Origin: Photobacterium angustum
Lineage (GTDB): Bacteria > Pseudomonadota > Gammaproteobacteria > Enterobacterales > Vibrionaceae
Direction: 5' to 3'
DNA length: 64,000 bases
Assembly: GCF_002954615.1 (NCBI RefSeq)
Contig: NZ_MSCJ01000003.1
Span: 1,488,001 to 1,552,000 of the forward strand
Shown here in pieces: positions 27,817 to 36,215 of this stretch. The notes below the pieces were generated by a model. That model saw only the letters and a list, made by a program, of their open reading frames with translations, did no database searches and was not told the DNA's origin. Each line of letters begins with the position of its first letter. Position 1 is the stretch's first letter. The position numbers and the translations under genes were made by a program.

Positions 27817-29136
27817 TTGAAGAGAAGAGAACTTGCCGCCATTGGATTTATGACTTTTGCCTTATTTTTAGGGGCAGGAAACCTTATTTTTCCACCTATG
27901 ATGGCACAACAAGCCGGTGAAAACTGGTTAATCGCCATAGTAGGCTTCCTACTAACCGCCGTTGGTTTACCAGCCTTAACACTGATCGTTTTAGGTCGAC
28001 TCTCATCTGCAGATAAACTCACTGCCTCATTACCACATTGGATGGATCGTACTTTCTGGTTTTTAGTATTAACGACTCTTGGACCAGCCTTTGTTCTACC
28101 TCGGGCGGTAACTGTAGCCTATGAAATGGGTATTAAACCTTTCTACCACGGAAACGGATTAATGCTATTTTCAGTTCTATTTTGCTTATTAACCTTAATC
28201 TTGGCACTGAAGCCCGGTAAGTTAGTTAGCTATATTGGTAAAGTAATGACGCCTGCATTAATCGTGATGCTAGCAGTCTTAGTGATTGCCGCTTTGATTA
28301 ACCCATTGGGCTCTCCGACAGATGCCAATGCTGTTTATAAATCAGCACCGACGGTTAACGGTATGATCCAAGGTTACATGACATTAGATGCTATCGCAGC
28401 GGTTGCATTTGGTTGGGTGATTATTCAAACGATTCGTAGTACGGGTATTAGCTGTAACAAAGCGATTTCTTACTATACATTGCGTATTGCTGGTATCTAC
28501 GCATTACTGATGTCTTTGTGTTATTTAGCTATGGGGTATTTAGGTGCGACTTCCTCTTCTATTGCTCCCAACTCAACCAATGGCGGTGAAATTTTAACGC
28601 GCTATGCTGCTGGTGAGTTTGGTACATTTGGTCAAATTTTATTAGCAACTATCACTTTAATGGCTTGTTTAACCACAACCATTGGCTTAACCAATGCAAA
28701 TGGCGAATATTACAAGAATACCTATAACGTCCCTTTTAAAATCAGTGCCGCTGTGATCATGAGCTTAACAGCCATTATCTCTAATGTTGGCTTAGAAACG
28801 ATTATTGAAGTCAGCCTACCTGCTATTTTGATTTTATGCCCTATCGCTGTATCACTCATCATCGCCATTATTTTTATGCCGAACACTGTGAGTAACGAAA
28901 AGCGTAAATTCTCGATGAGCCAAACACTGATCGTCATTATCGCCACGTTATTTGGCAGTATTGATGCACTAAACATTTTGGGTAAAATCCCTTCCGCTAT
29001 TCATCAAGATCTAACAGCATGGTTACCTTTGTTTAATGCTCATGCGTCATGGCTACTCCCTGTTCTAGTAACCATTTTTAGCAGTAAAGTGATTCATATT
29101 ATTCAACGTAATCGAAATGCAGTTGCTATCGGCTAA
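27817..29136 (+). CDS. brnQ: Branched-chain amino acid transporter BrnQ (first copy)
   Basis: A 439-residue inner-membrane symporter of the LIVCS family for Leu, Ile and Val, with about twelve helices. The family signature FMTFALFLGAGNLIFPPMM is at the N-terminus, followed by LLTAVGLPALTLIVLGRL and the internal GYMTLDAIAAVAFGWVII. The start is TTG with GAAGG 8 bp before; this gives the usual MKxxEL..IGFMTFALF beginning. It is preceded by a Val-rich leader peptide, and a paralogue with an Ile-rich leader follows. The difference in leaders suggests the two copies answer to different amino acids. Confidence 0.93.
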   Translation: MKRRELAAIGFMTFALFLGAGNLIFPPMMAQQAGENWLIAIVGFLLTAVGLPALTLIVLGRLSSADKLTASLPHWMDRTFWFLVLTTLGPAFVLPRAVTVAYEMGIKPFYHGNGLMLFSVLFCLLTLILALKPGKLVSYIGKVMTPALIVMLAVLVIAALINPLGSPTDANAVYKSAPTVNGMIQGYMTLDAIAAVAFGWVIIQTIRSTGISCNKAISYYTLRIAGIYALLMSLCYLAMGYLGATSSSIAPNSTNGGEILTRYAAGEFGTFGQILLATITLMACLTTTIGLTNANGEYYKNTYNVPFKISAAVIMSLTAIISNVGLETIIEVSLPAILILCPIAVSLIIAIIFMPNTVSNEKRKFSMSQTLIVIIATLFGSIDALNILGKIPSAIHQDLTAWLPLFNAHASWLLPVLVTIFSSKVIHIIQRNRNAVAIG

Positions 29137-29325
29137 CATAAAGAATTGAAGCTATGCCACTGGTATAGCTTCAATATCAGCGTTACTACAGCCTTCCATC
29201 ATTTATATAGAAGCATAAAAATACAAAATTCTGCGTAAATGCTCATATATTTACCTATCATTATGATTTTAGTTAGTTAATTGGTTTTATTTAGTCACAA
29301 TAAAACGCATACCATAAAAAATTCG

Positions 29326-29354
29326 TTTACAACTCTACGTTTTCTTTATATGTT
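29326..29354 (+). promoter_or_regulatory. Candidate promoter of the second brnQ unit
   Basis: TTTACA, 17 bp, TATGTT, with predicted transcription start near 29361, about 34 nt before the leader ATG. Confidence 0.5.
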
Positions 29355-29394
29355 GTAAGCGTTAATTCAATCACAAAACAGAAGTTGTTAAGTT

Positions 29395-29535
29395 ATGTAT
29401 TCAGCACTAAGCGAACATAAAACACGAAAAAACTTAGCATCGAGCCAATTGACTAATTGGAGCGAGGCTTCTGTTGTTGATATAAAACATACAACACGAA
29501 TTATTACCGCTATTATCCTAGTGATTATTCGCTAG
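29395..29535 (+). CDS. Ile-rich leader peptide of the second brnQ
   Basis: A 46-codon reading frame that also begins MYS and ends RIITAIILVIIR before TAG. Six Ile codons plus one Leu and one Val fall in the last twelve codons. The stop codon touches the first strand of a strong hairpin. Placement before a branched-chain amino acid transporter and before alternative hairpins marks it as an attenuation leader sensing mainly charged tRNA-Ile. Confidence 0.75.
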   Translation: MYSALSEHKTRKNLASSQLTNWSEASVVDIKHTTRIITAIILVIIR

Positions 29536-29603
29536 GCTGGCGGGCAAGCTTCCGTCAGCCGAGCTGGCGGAGGATACTATCAAGTCAAATATCTTCTTTC
29601 AGC
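29535..29603 (+). promoter_or_regulatory. Attenuator-like alternative hairpins before brnQ (second copy)
   Basis: Segment 1 GGCTGGCGG (29535-29543) pairs over 9 bp with segment 2 CCGTCAGCC (29552-29560). Segment 2, extended to CTTCCGTCAGC (29549-29559), pairs over 11 bp with segment 3 GCTGGCGGAGG (29563-29573). Segment 3 can pair (10 of 11, with G-U) with segment 4 CTTCTTTCAGC (29593-29603). The order and the GCTGGcGGA core of segment 3 are the same as in the first brnQ leader. Confidence 0.65.
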
Positions 29604-29697
29604 AAACCTGCGGAATACGATTTCAATCATGGACGTTTAACTCATTGCGCATTAATCGCGATGGTTGTCTATAACTTCAAAAATGCAGGAACTACAT

Positions 29698-31032
29698 TTG
29701 AAAACACAAGACATCTTCGTACTCGGTCTCACAACATTTGCCCTCTTTCTTGGTGCAGGTAACTTGATCTTTCCACCAGCAATGGGGTTAGATGCCGGTA
29801 CTTCTCTGACCTCCGCAATGGCCGGCTTTTTAATTACTGCCGTAGGCTTACCCGCATTTACTATTATTGTGCTAGGTCGAATTGGTAATACCAATAATTT
29901 AACCAAGGCTTTACCTAAGTGGCTAGGTACAACTTTTTGGGTATTACTCTTTACCGCTATTGGCCCTGCATTTGGTATGCCTCGCGCCGTTACTGTTGCT
30001 TATGAGATGGGTATTCAACCATTTTTTACTAATGACCATTTGGTTGCTTTTTCAATCATTTTTTCTGCAGCTACCCTATTTCTTGCATTTAAACCAGGGA
30101 ACCTTGTGACTTACATAGGTAAGATCATGACGCCGGCACTGATTATTTTATTATGTGGATTAGGCTTAGCTGCATTTCTTAGCCCTCTCGGTACACCTGC
30201 TGCTCCATCTGGTGATTACCAAGTCGGTGCTGTTACAAGTGGTTTGATCCAAGGTTACATGACGATGGACGCCATTGCTGCTGTCGGTTTCGGCTGGGTG
30301 ATCATTCATGCAATAAAAGCTAAGGGTGTTACAACACAACAAGGTATTGCATCAACTTCCATTAAAGTAGCATTAATTTACGCCACGTTAATGGCGTCTT
30401 GTTACATCATTATGGGCTATGTAGGCGCAACATCATCAACGATTGCTGAACATGGTGTTAATGGTAGCGTGATCTTAACTCGTTACGTTGCAGGTGAGTT
30501 TGGTCATTATGGTCAATGGTTATTAGCCGCTATTATCTTAATGGCATGTTTAACCACCACAGTGGGTTTAACCAATGCGTGTGCTGAATATTACCAAGAT
30601 ACGTTTAAAGCTTCATTTGGTTTCACAGCAACAATCATTGTTGTGCTAACAGGGGTTATCGCAAACTTTGGTTTAAACGATATTCTAAAAGTAAGCTTAC
30701 CTGCCATCCTTGTACTTTGTCCGGTTGCCATCGCATTAGTCTTAGCATCATTGGCGGCATCAACATTTACCGTTTCACGCCTTACACACAGTGCGGTTCT
30801 GATCACAGCGACGCTTTTCGGTACTATTGATGCTATTAATATCTTAGGTAAGATGCCAAAAGAACTCGGTGACTTTTTCAGCGATACATTACCGCTTTAC
30901 AACGCACATGCAGGTTGGTTATTGCCGTCTTTATTCATGTTAATTACAACGGCGATGATTGGTCGTACAGCAAGTGCAGAGAAAAAGTTTGGACGTGTTG
31001 ACTACCGATTAAAAACGGCAAATAACGATTAA
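29698..31032 (+). CDS. brnQ: Branched-chain amino acid transporter BrnQ (second copy)
   Basis: A 444-residue paralogue of the preceding gene, also about twelve helices: LTTFALFLGAGNLIFPPAMGL near the start, FLITAVGLPAFTIIVLGRIG, GYMTMDAIAAVGFGWVII. I placed the start at TTG with AGGA 7 bp upstream, which gives MKTQDIFVLGL, matching the first copy; longer in-frame TTG and ATG starts exist 33 and 15 bp before. Both copies starting with TTG is notable. The gene ends in a strong terminator. Confidence 0.92.
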   Translation: MKTQDIFVLGLTTFALFLGAGNLIFPPAMGLDAGTSLTSAMAGFLITAVGLPAFTIIVLGRIGNTNNLTKALPKWLGTTFWVLLFTAIGPAFGMPRAVTVAYEMGIQPFFTNDHLVAFSIIFSAATLFLAFKPGNLVTYIGKIMTPALIILLCGLGLAAFLSPLGTPAAPSGDYQVGAVTSGLIQGYMTMDAIAAVGFGWVIIHAIKAKGVTTQQGIASTSIKVALIYATLMASCYIIMGYVGATSSTIAEHGVNGSVILTRYVAGEFGHYGQWLLAAIILMACLTTTVGLTNACAEYYQDTFKASFGFTATIIVVLTGVIANFGLNDILKVSLPAILVLCPVAIALVLASLAASTFTVSRLTHSAVLITATLFGTIDAINILGKMPKELGDFFSDTLPLYNAHAGWLLPSLFMLITTAMIGRTASAEKKFGRVDYRLKTANND

Positions 31033-31033
31033 T

Positions 31034-31068
31034 AAAAAACGGCGATATTGGGGTATCGCCGTTTTTTT
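31034..31068 (+). terminator. Terminator after the second brnQ
   Basis: ACGGCGATA / TATCGCCGT stem with a 6-nt loop and seven T following, 10 bp past the stop. Confidence 0.92.
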
Positions 31069-31130
31069 ACTGTAGTTTTACTATATAAGCAGAAAGCTAA
31101 GCTTAACTTTAAGCACTAGCAATGAAAGTA

Positions 31131-31436
31131 TTACAATTCATTCCACATTGCGGCACCCGGTGCCCATACTTCCACTTTATTTTTCTCTAAATTACAACGA
31201 AAGTTAATATCACCACGTTGAGCCGGTTTTATGTGATCGACAAACACCCAGCCTCGGTTACTTTCAGATTTATTTTCAAAATCATTGGCAATAATGGTTT
31301 CAGCAGCATATTGCGTTGTATTCGTTACCAAAATTTGGCACTGCTCGATATCGTTGGTAGAAGGTGGAGTAAAAGGAGTCGCTGTCATATCACAGCCAGA
31401 AAGCAGTAGAGCAAGCAGTAAGATTTTAGTTTTCAT
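31131..31436 (-). CDS. Small lipoprotein of unknown function
   Basis: A 101-residue predicted lipoprotein: MKTKILLLALLLSGC with lipobox LSGC, then a mature part of about 85 residues. Two cysteines (IEQCQIL and NFRCNLE) may pair. The central segment ENKSESNRGWVFVDHIKPAQRGDINF looks like a compact beta domain. No family recognised. Convergent with brnQ. Confidence 0.55.
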   Translation of the reverse strand: MKTKILLLALLLSGCDMTATPFTPPSTNDIEQCQILVTNTTQYAAETIIANDFENKSESNRGWVFVDHIKPAQRGDINFRCNLEKNKVEVWAPGAAMWNEL

Positions 31437-31692
31437 CGTAGACTATTCATAGCATCAAAATGTGTCACTAATTGCAGGCGAAATATGACTATCAACGAAA
31501 TGCCATTAGCGAAGTTGCGCGGAATTCTATAGATAAACAAAAAAATTGGTAGTGTTAATTAACCTCGACAGTTATTCTTTTGAAGAAGATCACTCTCATA
31601 AAGCACCAAGTTAATTCCTTGTAAAAATAACACTTAATTAATAGGCATTGTAATTTAACGTTACTGAAATTAACTATCGAAGCAATATCCTA

Positions 31693-31890
31693 TTAAGAAG
31701 CTATTAAGCCACTGATAAAACGATGAAGTGTTGCCAATAAAAATCCCAAATCATTAGCCGTTGTGTCATGTCCTATCGAGAAAAAAACCATCTAACGCAA
31801 CTTGCTTAGTTGCATCAATAATCAACAGGCTAATGAATGTTGCACCTTATTCAAGATACACAATTTAGAGAATGTCTTTATTCATAGGAA
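31693..31890 (-). pseudogene. Decayed 3' end of an alpha/beta hydrolase gene
   Basis: On the minus strand the last 50 codons read ATFISLLIIDATKQVALDG...SIGHDTTANDLGFLLATLHRFIS, plainly homologous to the C-terminus of the intact hydrolase at 32534-33265 (EFVSQLIVDVAKQEAEKEG...ATGHDIISNDLDFFLATFHRFID). A short internal deletion removes part of the loop. Upstream, the match continues at DNA level to about 31890 but with in-frame stops (TAA in place of GAT and others). The N-terminal two thirds are gone. It is a dead partial duplicate lying about 0.8 kb from its relative. Confidence 0.8.
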
Positions 31891-31989
31891 TGGCGTAAAG
31901 AATGATGATGTTGGCGCTCAAACGAAAATGAGCAAAGCTTAATCATGCTACTTTTTGCTCTGTCTTTATAAACACTAAAAGTAGATCAA

Positions 31990-32472
31990 ATGAAAAAATA
32001 CTGGACGCCACTAACACTCGTTTGTGCACTACTTGTGCTAACTTCTGGTTCTCTCCTATTTTTAGATATTAATTCGAAAAATATTGTTCTTATGCATGAG
32101 TGGATTGGCATCTTAATGGTCATTGCCGTTCTCGGGCATGCTTTCTTATATAAGAACTCAATTATCAAGCACTTATCACGTAAGAATAACATTGTAATGA
32201 TGGCGGCTATTTTATTACTGGGTATCGCAATGATCCAAAGCGATAAAGAAGTCGAACAGTCTAACAATATCTCTGTCGCATTGTTTGATTCTATCGATAA
32301 TGCTCCAATTACGTTGATGTCAGAGCTAACTCATCAACCCATTGATAACTTAATAGATAAAATAAAATTGGCTGGTTTTACAATTGATAATCCTAAGCAG
32401 TCCATTGTACAAATAGCACAATTAAATCATCAGCAACCTGAAGATATCATTTCTGTTATTTATAAAAAGTAA
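31990..32472 (+). CDS. DUF4405-like small membrane protein
   Basis: A 160-residue protein with three N-terminal hydrophobic helices (about 8-26, 33-53, 66-82). The pair of histidines in the first helices (MHEWIG and LGHAFL) is typical of the DUF4405 family, a putative cytochrome-b561-like haem membrane fold. The C-terminal 75 residues are soluble with helical repeats (LSELTHQPIDNLIDKI, KQSIVQIAQLNHQQPEDIISVI). Haem binding is inference. It lies between the hydrolase relic and the intact hydrolase. Confidence 0.6.
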   Translation: MKKYWTPLTLVCALLVLTSGSLLFLDINSKNIVLMHEWIGILMVIAVLGHAFLYKNSIIKHLSRKNNIVMMAAILLLGIAMIQSDKEVEQSNNISVALFDSIDNAPITLMSELTHQPIDNLIDKIKLAGFTIDNPKQSIVQIAQLNHQQPEDIISVIYKK

Positions 32473-32533
32473 CTAATAGTGCCCTGTTTATCAGGGCTTC
32501 AATCAAAGCAGATACTTAACGTCACTGTGTTAT

Positions 32534-33265
32534 TTAAAATTTAGAGTCACTATTTATATCATCGATAAAACGATGAAATGTTGCCAAGAAAAAATCCAAA
32601 TCATTAGAAATAATATCATGTCCTGTTGCTGAAAATGCCAATCTAACGCAACCTTCTTTTTCTGCTTCTTGCTTAGCAACATCAACAATTAACTGACTAA
32701 CGAACTCTGCATCATCTCCTAAATAGGTATTATAAAAATTAAGTACAGGCTTTTGATGATAAGAAAAGTCCGTAAACTCCAACTTAGTTACCTCCAGCAG
32801 CTCAGAGTCAACAACGGGATTTATTGACTTTAAAAGAGAAAGCTCTTGCTGAACGAATTGCTTAATATCTTTTGGAAGATGCGCTTCAATTTTCTCAAAA
32901 ATAAAGCTAATTGGCGAATCAACAGCCACCAAGGCTTTAACTAAATCAGGGTATTTATAGTTAAAATATCGACCGTAAAGTCCCCCCAAGGATGGACCAA
33001 GCAAAATGGCATTTTTAATATCTAACTCTATAAGTAAACTATGCAACTCCTGAGATACAACCTCTGGTGTCCTTACCTTTGTATTGAGTGGACTTCTGCC
33101 ATAACCACCTCGATTAAATAAAAGTACACTGTAACGCTTTGCTAACTCATCTTGTAACCATCGGTTATCTTCGATGGTAACGTTAGCTCCCGTATTGATC
33201 ACTACACAATCTTTAGCGTAAGTATTTGTAATGTAATGGTACTCGATACCTTTAGAACTAATCAT
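32534..33265 (-). CDS. Alpha/beta hydrolase
   Basis: A 243-residue single-domain alpha/beta hydrolase without signal peptide. The nucleophile elbow is GPSLGG with Ser92. An oxyanion region NRGGYGRS precedes it, and the catalytic His is in ATGHDI near the C-terminus. AAGGG precedes the ATG. The substrate cannot be told. A decayed copy of its 3' part is found at 31693-31890. Confidence 0.82.
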   Translation of the reverse strand: MISSKGIEYHYITNTYAKDCVVINTGANVTIEDNRWLQDELAKRYSVLLFNRGGYGRSPLNTKVRTPEVVSQELHSLLIELDIKNAILLGPSLGGLYGRYFNYKYPDLVKALVAVDSPISFIFEKIEAHLPKDIKQFVQQELSLLKSINPVVDSELLEVTKLEFTDFSYHQKPVLNFYNTYLGDDAEFVSQLIVDVAKQEAEKEGCVRLAFSATGHDIISNDLDFFLATFHRFIDDINSDSKF

Positions 33266-33309
33266 ATTTACCCTTATTTCTAATTAGAAATATAACAATA
33301 ATGAATGGC

Positions 33310-34590
33310 TTACCTTGCAACCGTCGGCTCTTCAACAGGAATAAATAGAATACCATCCATCAATGAAGATGGTGCTGCAACTTGGAGTTTGCCTGTATAG
33401 GGTGTTATCTTTTGAATCGACTCAAAATACACTTTCTCATCATTATTCAACCCCGTTAAATCGATAAATGAATCTGGTAATCCTGATTCAAATAAACGAT
33501 GGTTCACAGTTCCTTTCGTCGTTACTATATTCTCTACATCTGTCGCCCATTTAGTGGTATCAGAAGTAAATGGTGCACGATAACCAGAATGCGTTATATC
33601 CATCACACTATAAATAGACACATCCGGATAGCGTGTTTGTGTAGCATCAATAACTGAGTTATCTAGCGGGGTTGCATGAATATTATGTCCCCACACCGCG
33701 GTTTGCCCTTTTACATTAAACCATTCTTCTCTTAGCCAACGGATATTGTCTGCAGACTGAAAATCCGCATAAACATGATTAAGATTATTTAAATTTGTAT
33801 TGGCATGAGCTTGAAGACTTTTTGCGATCTGTAGCCAGAATGAGGCGTAATGTCTAAAATCTCTAGGATTTTGGTGTTCGTATAATGGAACAATTTCATG
33901 TTGCTTTTGCTGCGCAAGCAAAGTTTCTAATTTAACCAATGCAGAAATAAGCAAATCATGATCTGACTGAACATATTTTTGTTCAAAAGACCAAGGGCAC
34001 ATCATTCTAGGAGAGATAGCTTTGATCGTTGCAAACTCATCCAGAAGTAAATGTTGCTCTGTTAAATACATTTCTAATTCATCAAACATCACACTACAAC
34101 CGGGGTCGCTATTTATCCTTGCATCATAAGCCACTAACAATAAGGGATTATCATTTTGATCAACATTATTTACATAATTAAATAGCGGTGCTAAATCAGC
34201 ACTTAAGCGATACATAAATAAGTAATTAGCATCAGGTCCTGTAACGGCATCAATAAAAGATTGTTTACCCGTTAAGTAATTATGCCATGCCGTAAGCCCA
34301 TCATATAAACCTGACTCCATTGCAATGAAATCAAGATCACCTTGCTCATGTAATGCTTTTAGCATCCTTGCTCGATAGCTAAATGTTTTCTTACCTTGAT
34401 GAGAGCTTTCCCCTAATCCCACCATGTCATAGCCTTTCACCGTACTCACAAAAGACGATAAGTCACTGGTATCTTCATTAAAATCAGTAGTCTTTAATGA
34501 TTGATAACTAACGGGTAAGGGATTTTGATCAGAACTTGAAGAGTTACACCCAGCCAATAAAAATGCGATAAGCCAACCATATTTATGCAT
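33310..34590 (-). CDS. Erythromycin-esterase-like lipoprotein
   Basis: A 426-residue predicted lipoprotein (MHKYGWLIAFLLAGC, lipobox LAGC) with the erythromycin esterase (Ere) fold. Conserved pieces are VGLGESSHQGKKTFSYRARMLKAL, FIAMESGLYDG, AVWGHNIHATP and the acid in MESG. The catalytic His of GESSH and the Glu of MESG are present. Many Ere-like proteins are not drug resistance factors, and a lipoprotein form on the envelope suggests another ester substrate. The start with GGGAT in front gives the clean lipoprotein signal. Confidence 0.8.
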   Translation of the reverse strand: MHKYGWLIAFLLAGCNSSSSDQNPLPVSYQSLKTTDFNEDTSDLSSFVSTVKGYDMVGLGESSHQGKKTFSYRARMLKALHEQGDLDFIAMESGLYDGLTAWHNYLTGKQSFIDAVTGPDANYLFMYRLSADLAPLFNYVNNVDQNDNPLLLVAYDARINSDPGCSVMFDELEMYLTEQHLLLDEFATIKAISPRMMCPWSFEQKYVQSDHDLLISALVKLETLLAQQKQHEIVPLYEHQNPRDFRHYASFWLQIAKSLQAHANTNLNNLNHVYADFQSADNIRWLREEWFNVKGQTAVWGHNIHATPLDNSVIDATQTRYPDVSIYSVMDITHSGYRAPFTSDTTKWATDVENIVTTKGTVNHRLFESGLPDSFIDLTGLNNDEKVYFESIQKITPYTGKLQVAAPSSLMDGILFIPVEEPTVAR

Positions 34591-34732
34591 TGCAGATCCC
34601 TGCTTGGAAATTTTATAGAAATATCTATTAAGCAATGAGGTATAGCAAAATTAAACACGGAGGATGTGAATTGAGAGGAAGGTAAATAAGGGGCATTACA
34701 TTTTAATTCATACTTTTGTGCGCATCTTTATA

Positions 34733-34768
34733 AAAAACCACAGGCACTTTTCATGAACCTGTGGTTTT
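34733..34768 (-). terminator. Terminator of the fhlA-hypB operon
   Basis: AAAACCACAGG pairs with CCTGTGGTTTT, with T6 on the minus strand, 24 bp past the hypB stop. Confidence 0.85.
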
Positions 34769-34791
34769 AAATGTCTACTGAACCGTAATAA

Positions 34792-35856
34792 CTATTGATG
34801 TTGTTGAAGTTGCTCAGTCAGCCAATTTAACCACGCATCCATCCCTTCACCCGTTTTGGCTGAAAGTTTTATGACCTGAATATTGGGATTCACTTTTCGT
34901 GCATTAGCAATACAATCTTCAATGTTGATATCAACATACGGCAATAGGTCGACCTTGTTGATCAGCATTAAGTCAGCGGCAGCAAACATATTAGGGTATT
35001 TAAGCGGCTTATCTTCACCTTCAGTAACAGACAAAATCGCGACTTTACATGCTTCACCTAAATCAAAACTCGCAGGGCACACCAAATTACCGACATTTTC
35101 GATAAACAAGAAACCTGGCTCATTCATTGCTAATTGATGATAAGCATCGTGCACCATTTGTGCATCTAAATGGCAGCCTTTTCCTGTATTAACTTGAATA
35201 GCGGGCACTTGGGTAGCACGAATACGATCCGCATCGTTAGAGGTTTGCTGATCCCCTTCGATCACCGCACATGGATACTGCTGTTTTAGCTGCATCAGGG
35301 TTTCAGTAAGTAAGGTCGTTTTACCAGAGCCTGGGCTTGATACTAGATTCAGCACAAGCTGTTTATTGGCTTTGAAATGCTCGCGATTATGTTCAGCCAG
35401 TTTATTGTTGTTACCTAGAATATCCATCTCTAACGTCAGGAGTTGACGTTGAGAAACCCCAGCTACATGCACTTCAGCTTCGCCTTTACCGTAGTGCAAA
35501 TCACCTTTATCTAAGGTTTCAGGCTGATGATGGCCATTGCTATCATGAGCGTGATTGTGATGTTCGTGCGATGCATGGTCATGGTGAGAATGTTGATGAT
35601 GTGGGTGGCTGTGTTCATGGTGCGATGTTGCGGGTAACGTGTAATGTACATGATGGTGAACATCACCTTGATGATAGTAGTGATGATGGATCACAACAGG
35701 CTGTTCATTACTCGCTTTATGAACATTGGAGTGCGCGTGATCATGGTGATGGTCATTGTGATGACTATGCCCATGATGATCGTGGTGGTGAGAACCATGA
35801 TGATGGTGATCGACACCTTCTACATGGCTATCTCCGCAGCCGCATACATTACACAT
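34792..35856 (-). CDS. hypB: Hydrogenase nickel-insertion GTPase HypB, very His-rich
   Basis: HypB is a GTPase that loads nickel into the [NiFe] hydrogenase large subunit together with HypA. The 354-residue protein starts with the CxxCGC metal site (MCNVCGCGD). An extraordinary His-rich stretch follows (about residues 11-110) with some 44 histidines, probably a nickel store. The SIMIBI GTPase domain comes after: P-loop SSPGSGKTT, switch region [13 protein letters not shown], metal site GKGCHLD, NKVDLL. E. coli HypB is 290 residues; the excess is the His region. The start codon overlaps the hypA stop, so the two are translationally coupled. Confidence 0.95.
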   Translation of the reverse strand: MCNVCGCGDSHVEGVDHHHHGSHHHDHHGHSHHNDHHHDHAHSNVHKASNEQPVVIHHHYYHQGDVHHHVHYTLPATSHHEHSHPHHQHSHHDHASHEHHNHAHDSNGHHQPETLDKGDLHYGKGEAEVHVAGVSQRQLLTLEMDILGNNNKLAEHNREHFKANKQLVLNLVSSPGSGKTTLLTETLMQLKQQYPCAVIEGDQQTSNDADRIRATQVPAIQVNTGKGCHLDAQMVHDAYHQLAMNEPGFLFIENVGNLVCPASFDLGEACKVAILSVTEGEDKPLKYPNMFAAADLMLINKVDLLPYVDINIEDCIANARKVNPNIQVIKLSAKTGEGMDAWLNWLTEQLQQHQ

Positions 35857-36197
35857 TACTCTACCTCAATATTTTTTATCATTAATTCGTCACCGGTTTC
35901 AACTTTAAGCTGATAACCTTGGCAATGAGGGCAGCAGACACCACGCTCATCCATTTCGATATAGCGCTGACACTCCATACACCAAACTTGAGCTTGTACA
36001 GACTCAATGGCTAACTTCGCGCCTTCTGCAATAGTTCCTCGTGTTGCAAATTCAAATCCTGTTGCCAATGCATGGGGCTCTATACACGATAATGTCCCAA
36101 TCGATAATGTCACTCGAGTTACACGATGGAAGCCTTGCTTTTTCGCCTGTTCAACCACGGTATCTACCGTATTCATACTCAGTGATAATTCATGCAT
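35856..36197 (-). CDS. hypA: Hydrogenase nickel metallochaperone HypA
   Basis: A 113-residue nickel-delivery protein. The N-terminal MHE supplies the nickel ligands His2 and Glu3. A zinc site of two CxxC pairs is seen as WCMEC and CCPHC (about residues 72-93). Length and motifs match HypA exactly. It is co-transcribed with hypF upstream (18 bp gap) and hypB downstream (1-bp stop/start overlap). Confidence 0.95.
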   Translation of the reverse strand: MHELSLSMNTVDTVVEQAKKQGFHRVTRVTLSIGTLSCIEPHALATGFEFATRGTIAEGAKLAIESVQAQVWCMECQRYIEMDERGVCCPHCQGYQLKVETGDELMIKNIEVE

Positions 36198-36215
36198 GAC
36201 GAGATCTCTTCATTT

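Noticed and set aside
35571..35913. Plus-strand frames rich in Asp, Met and Val opposite hypB
   Set aside because: They are shadows of the His codon repeats in hypB. The repeats also mimic a low-complexity gene, but hypB is certain.
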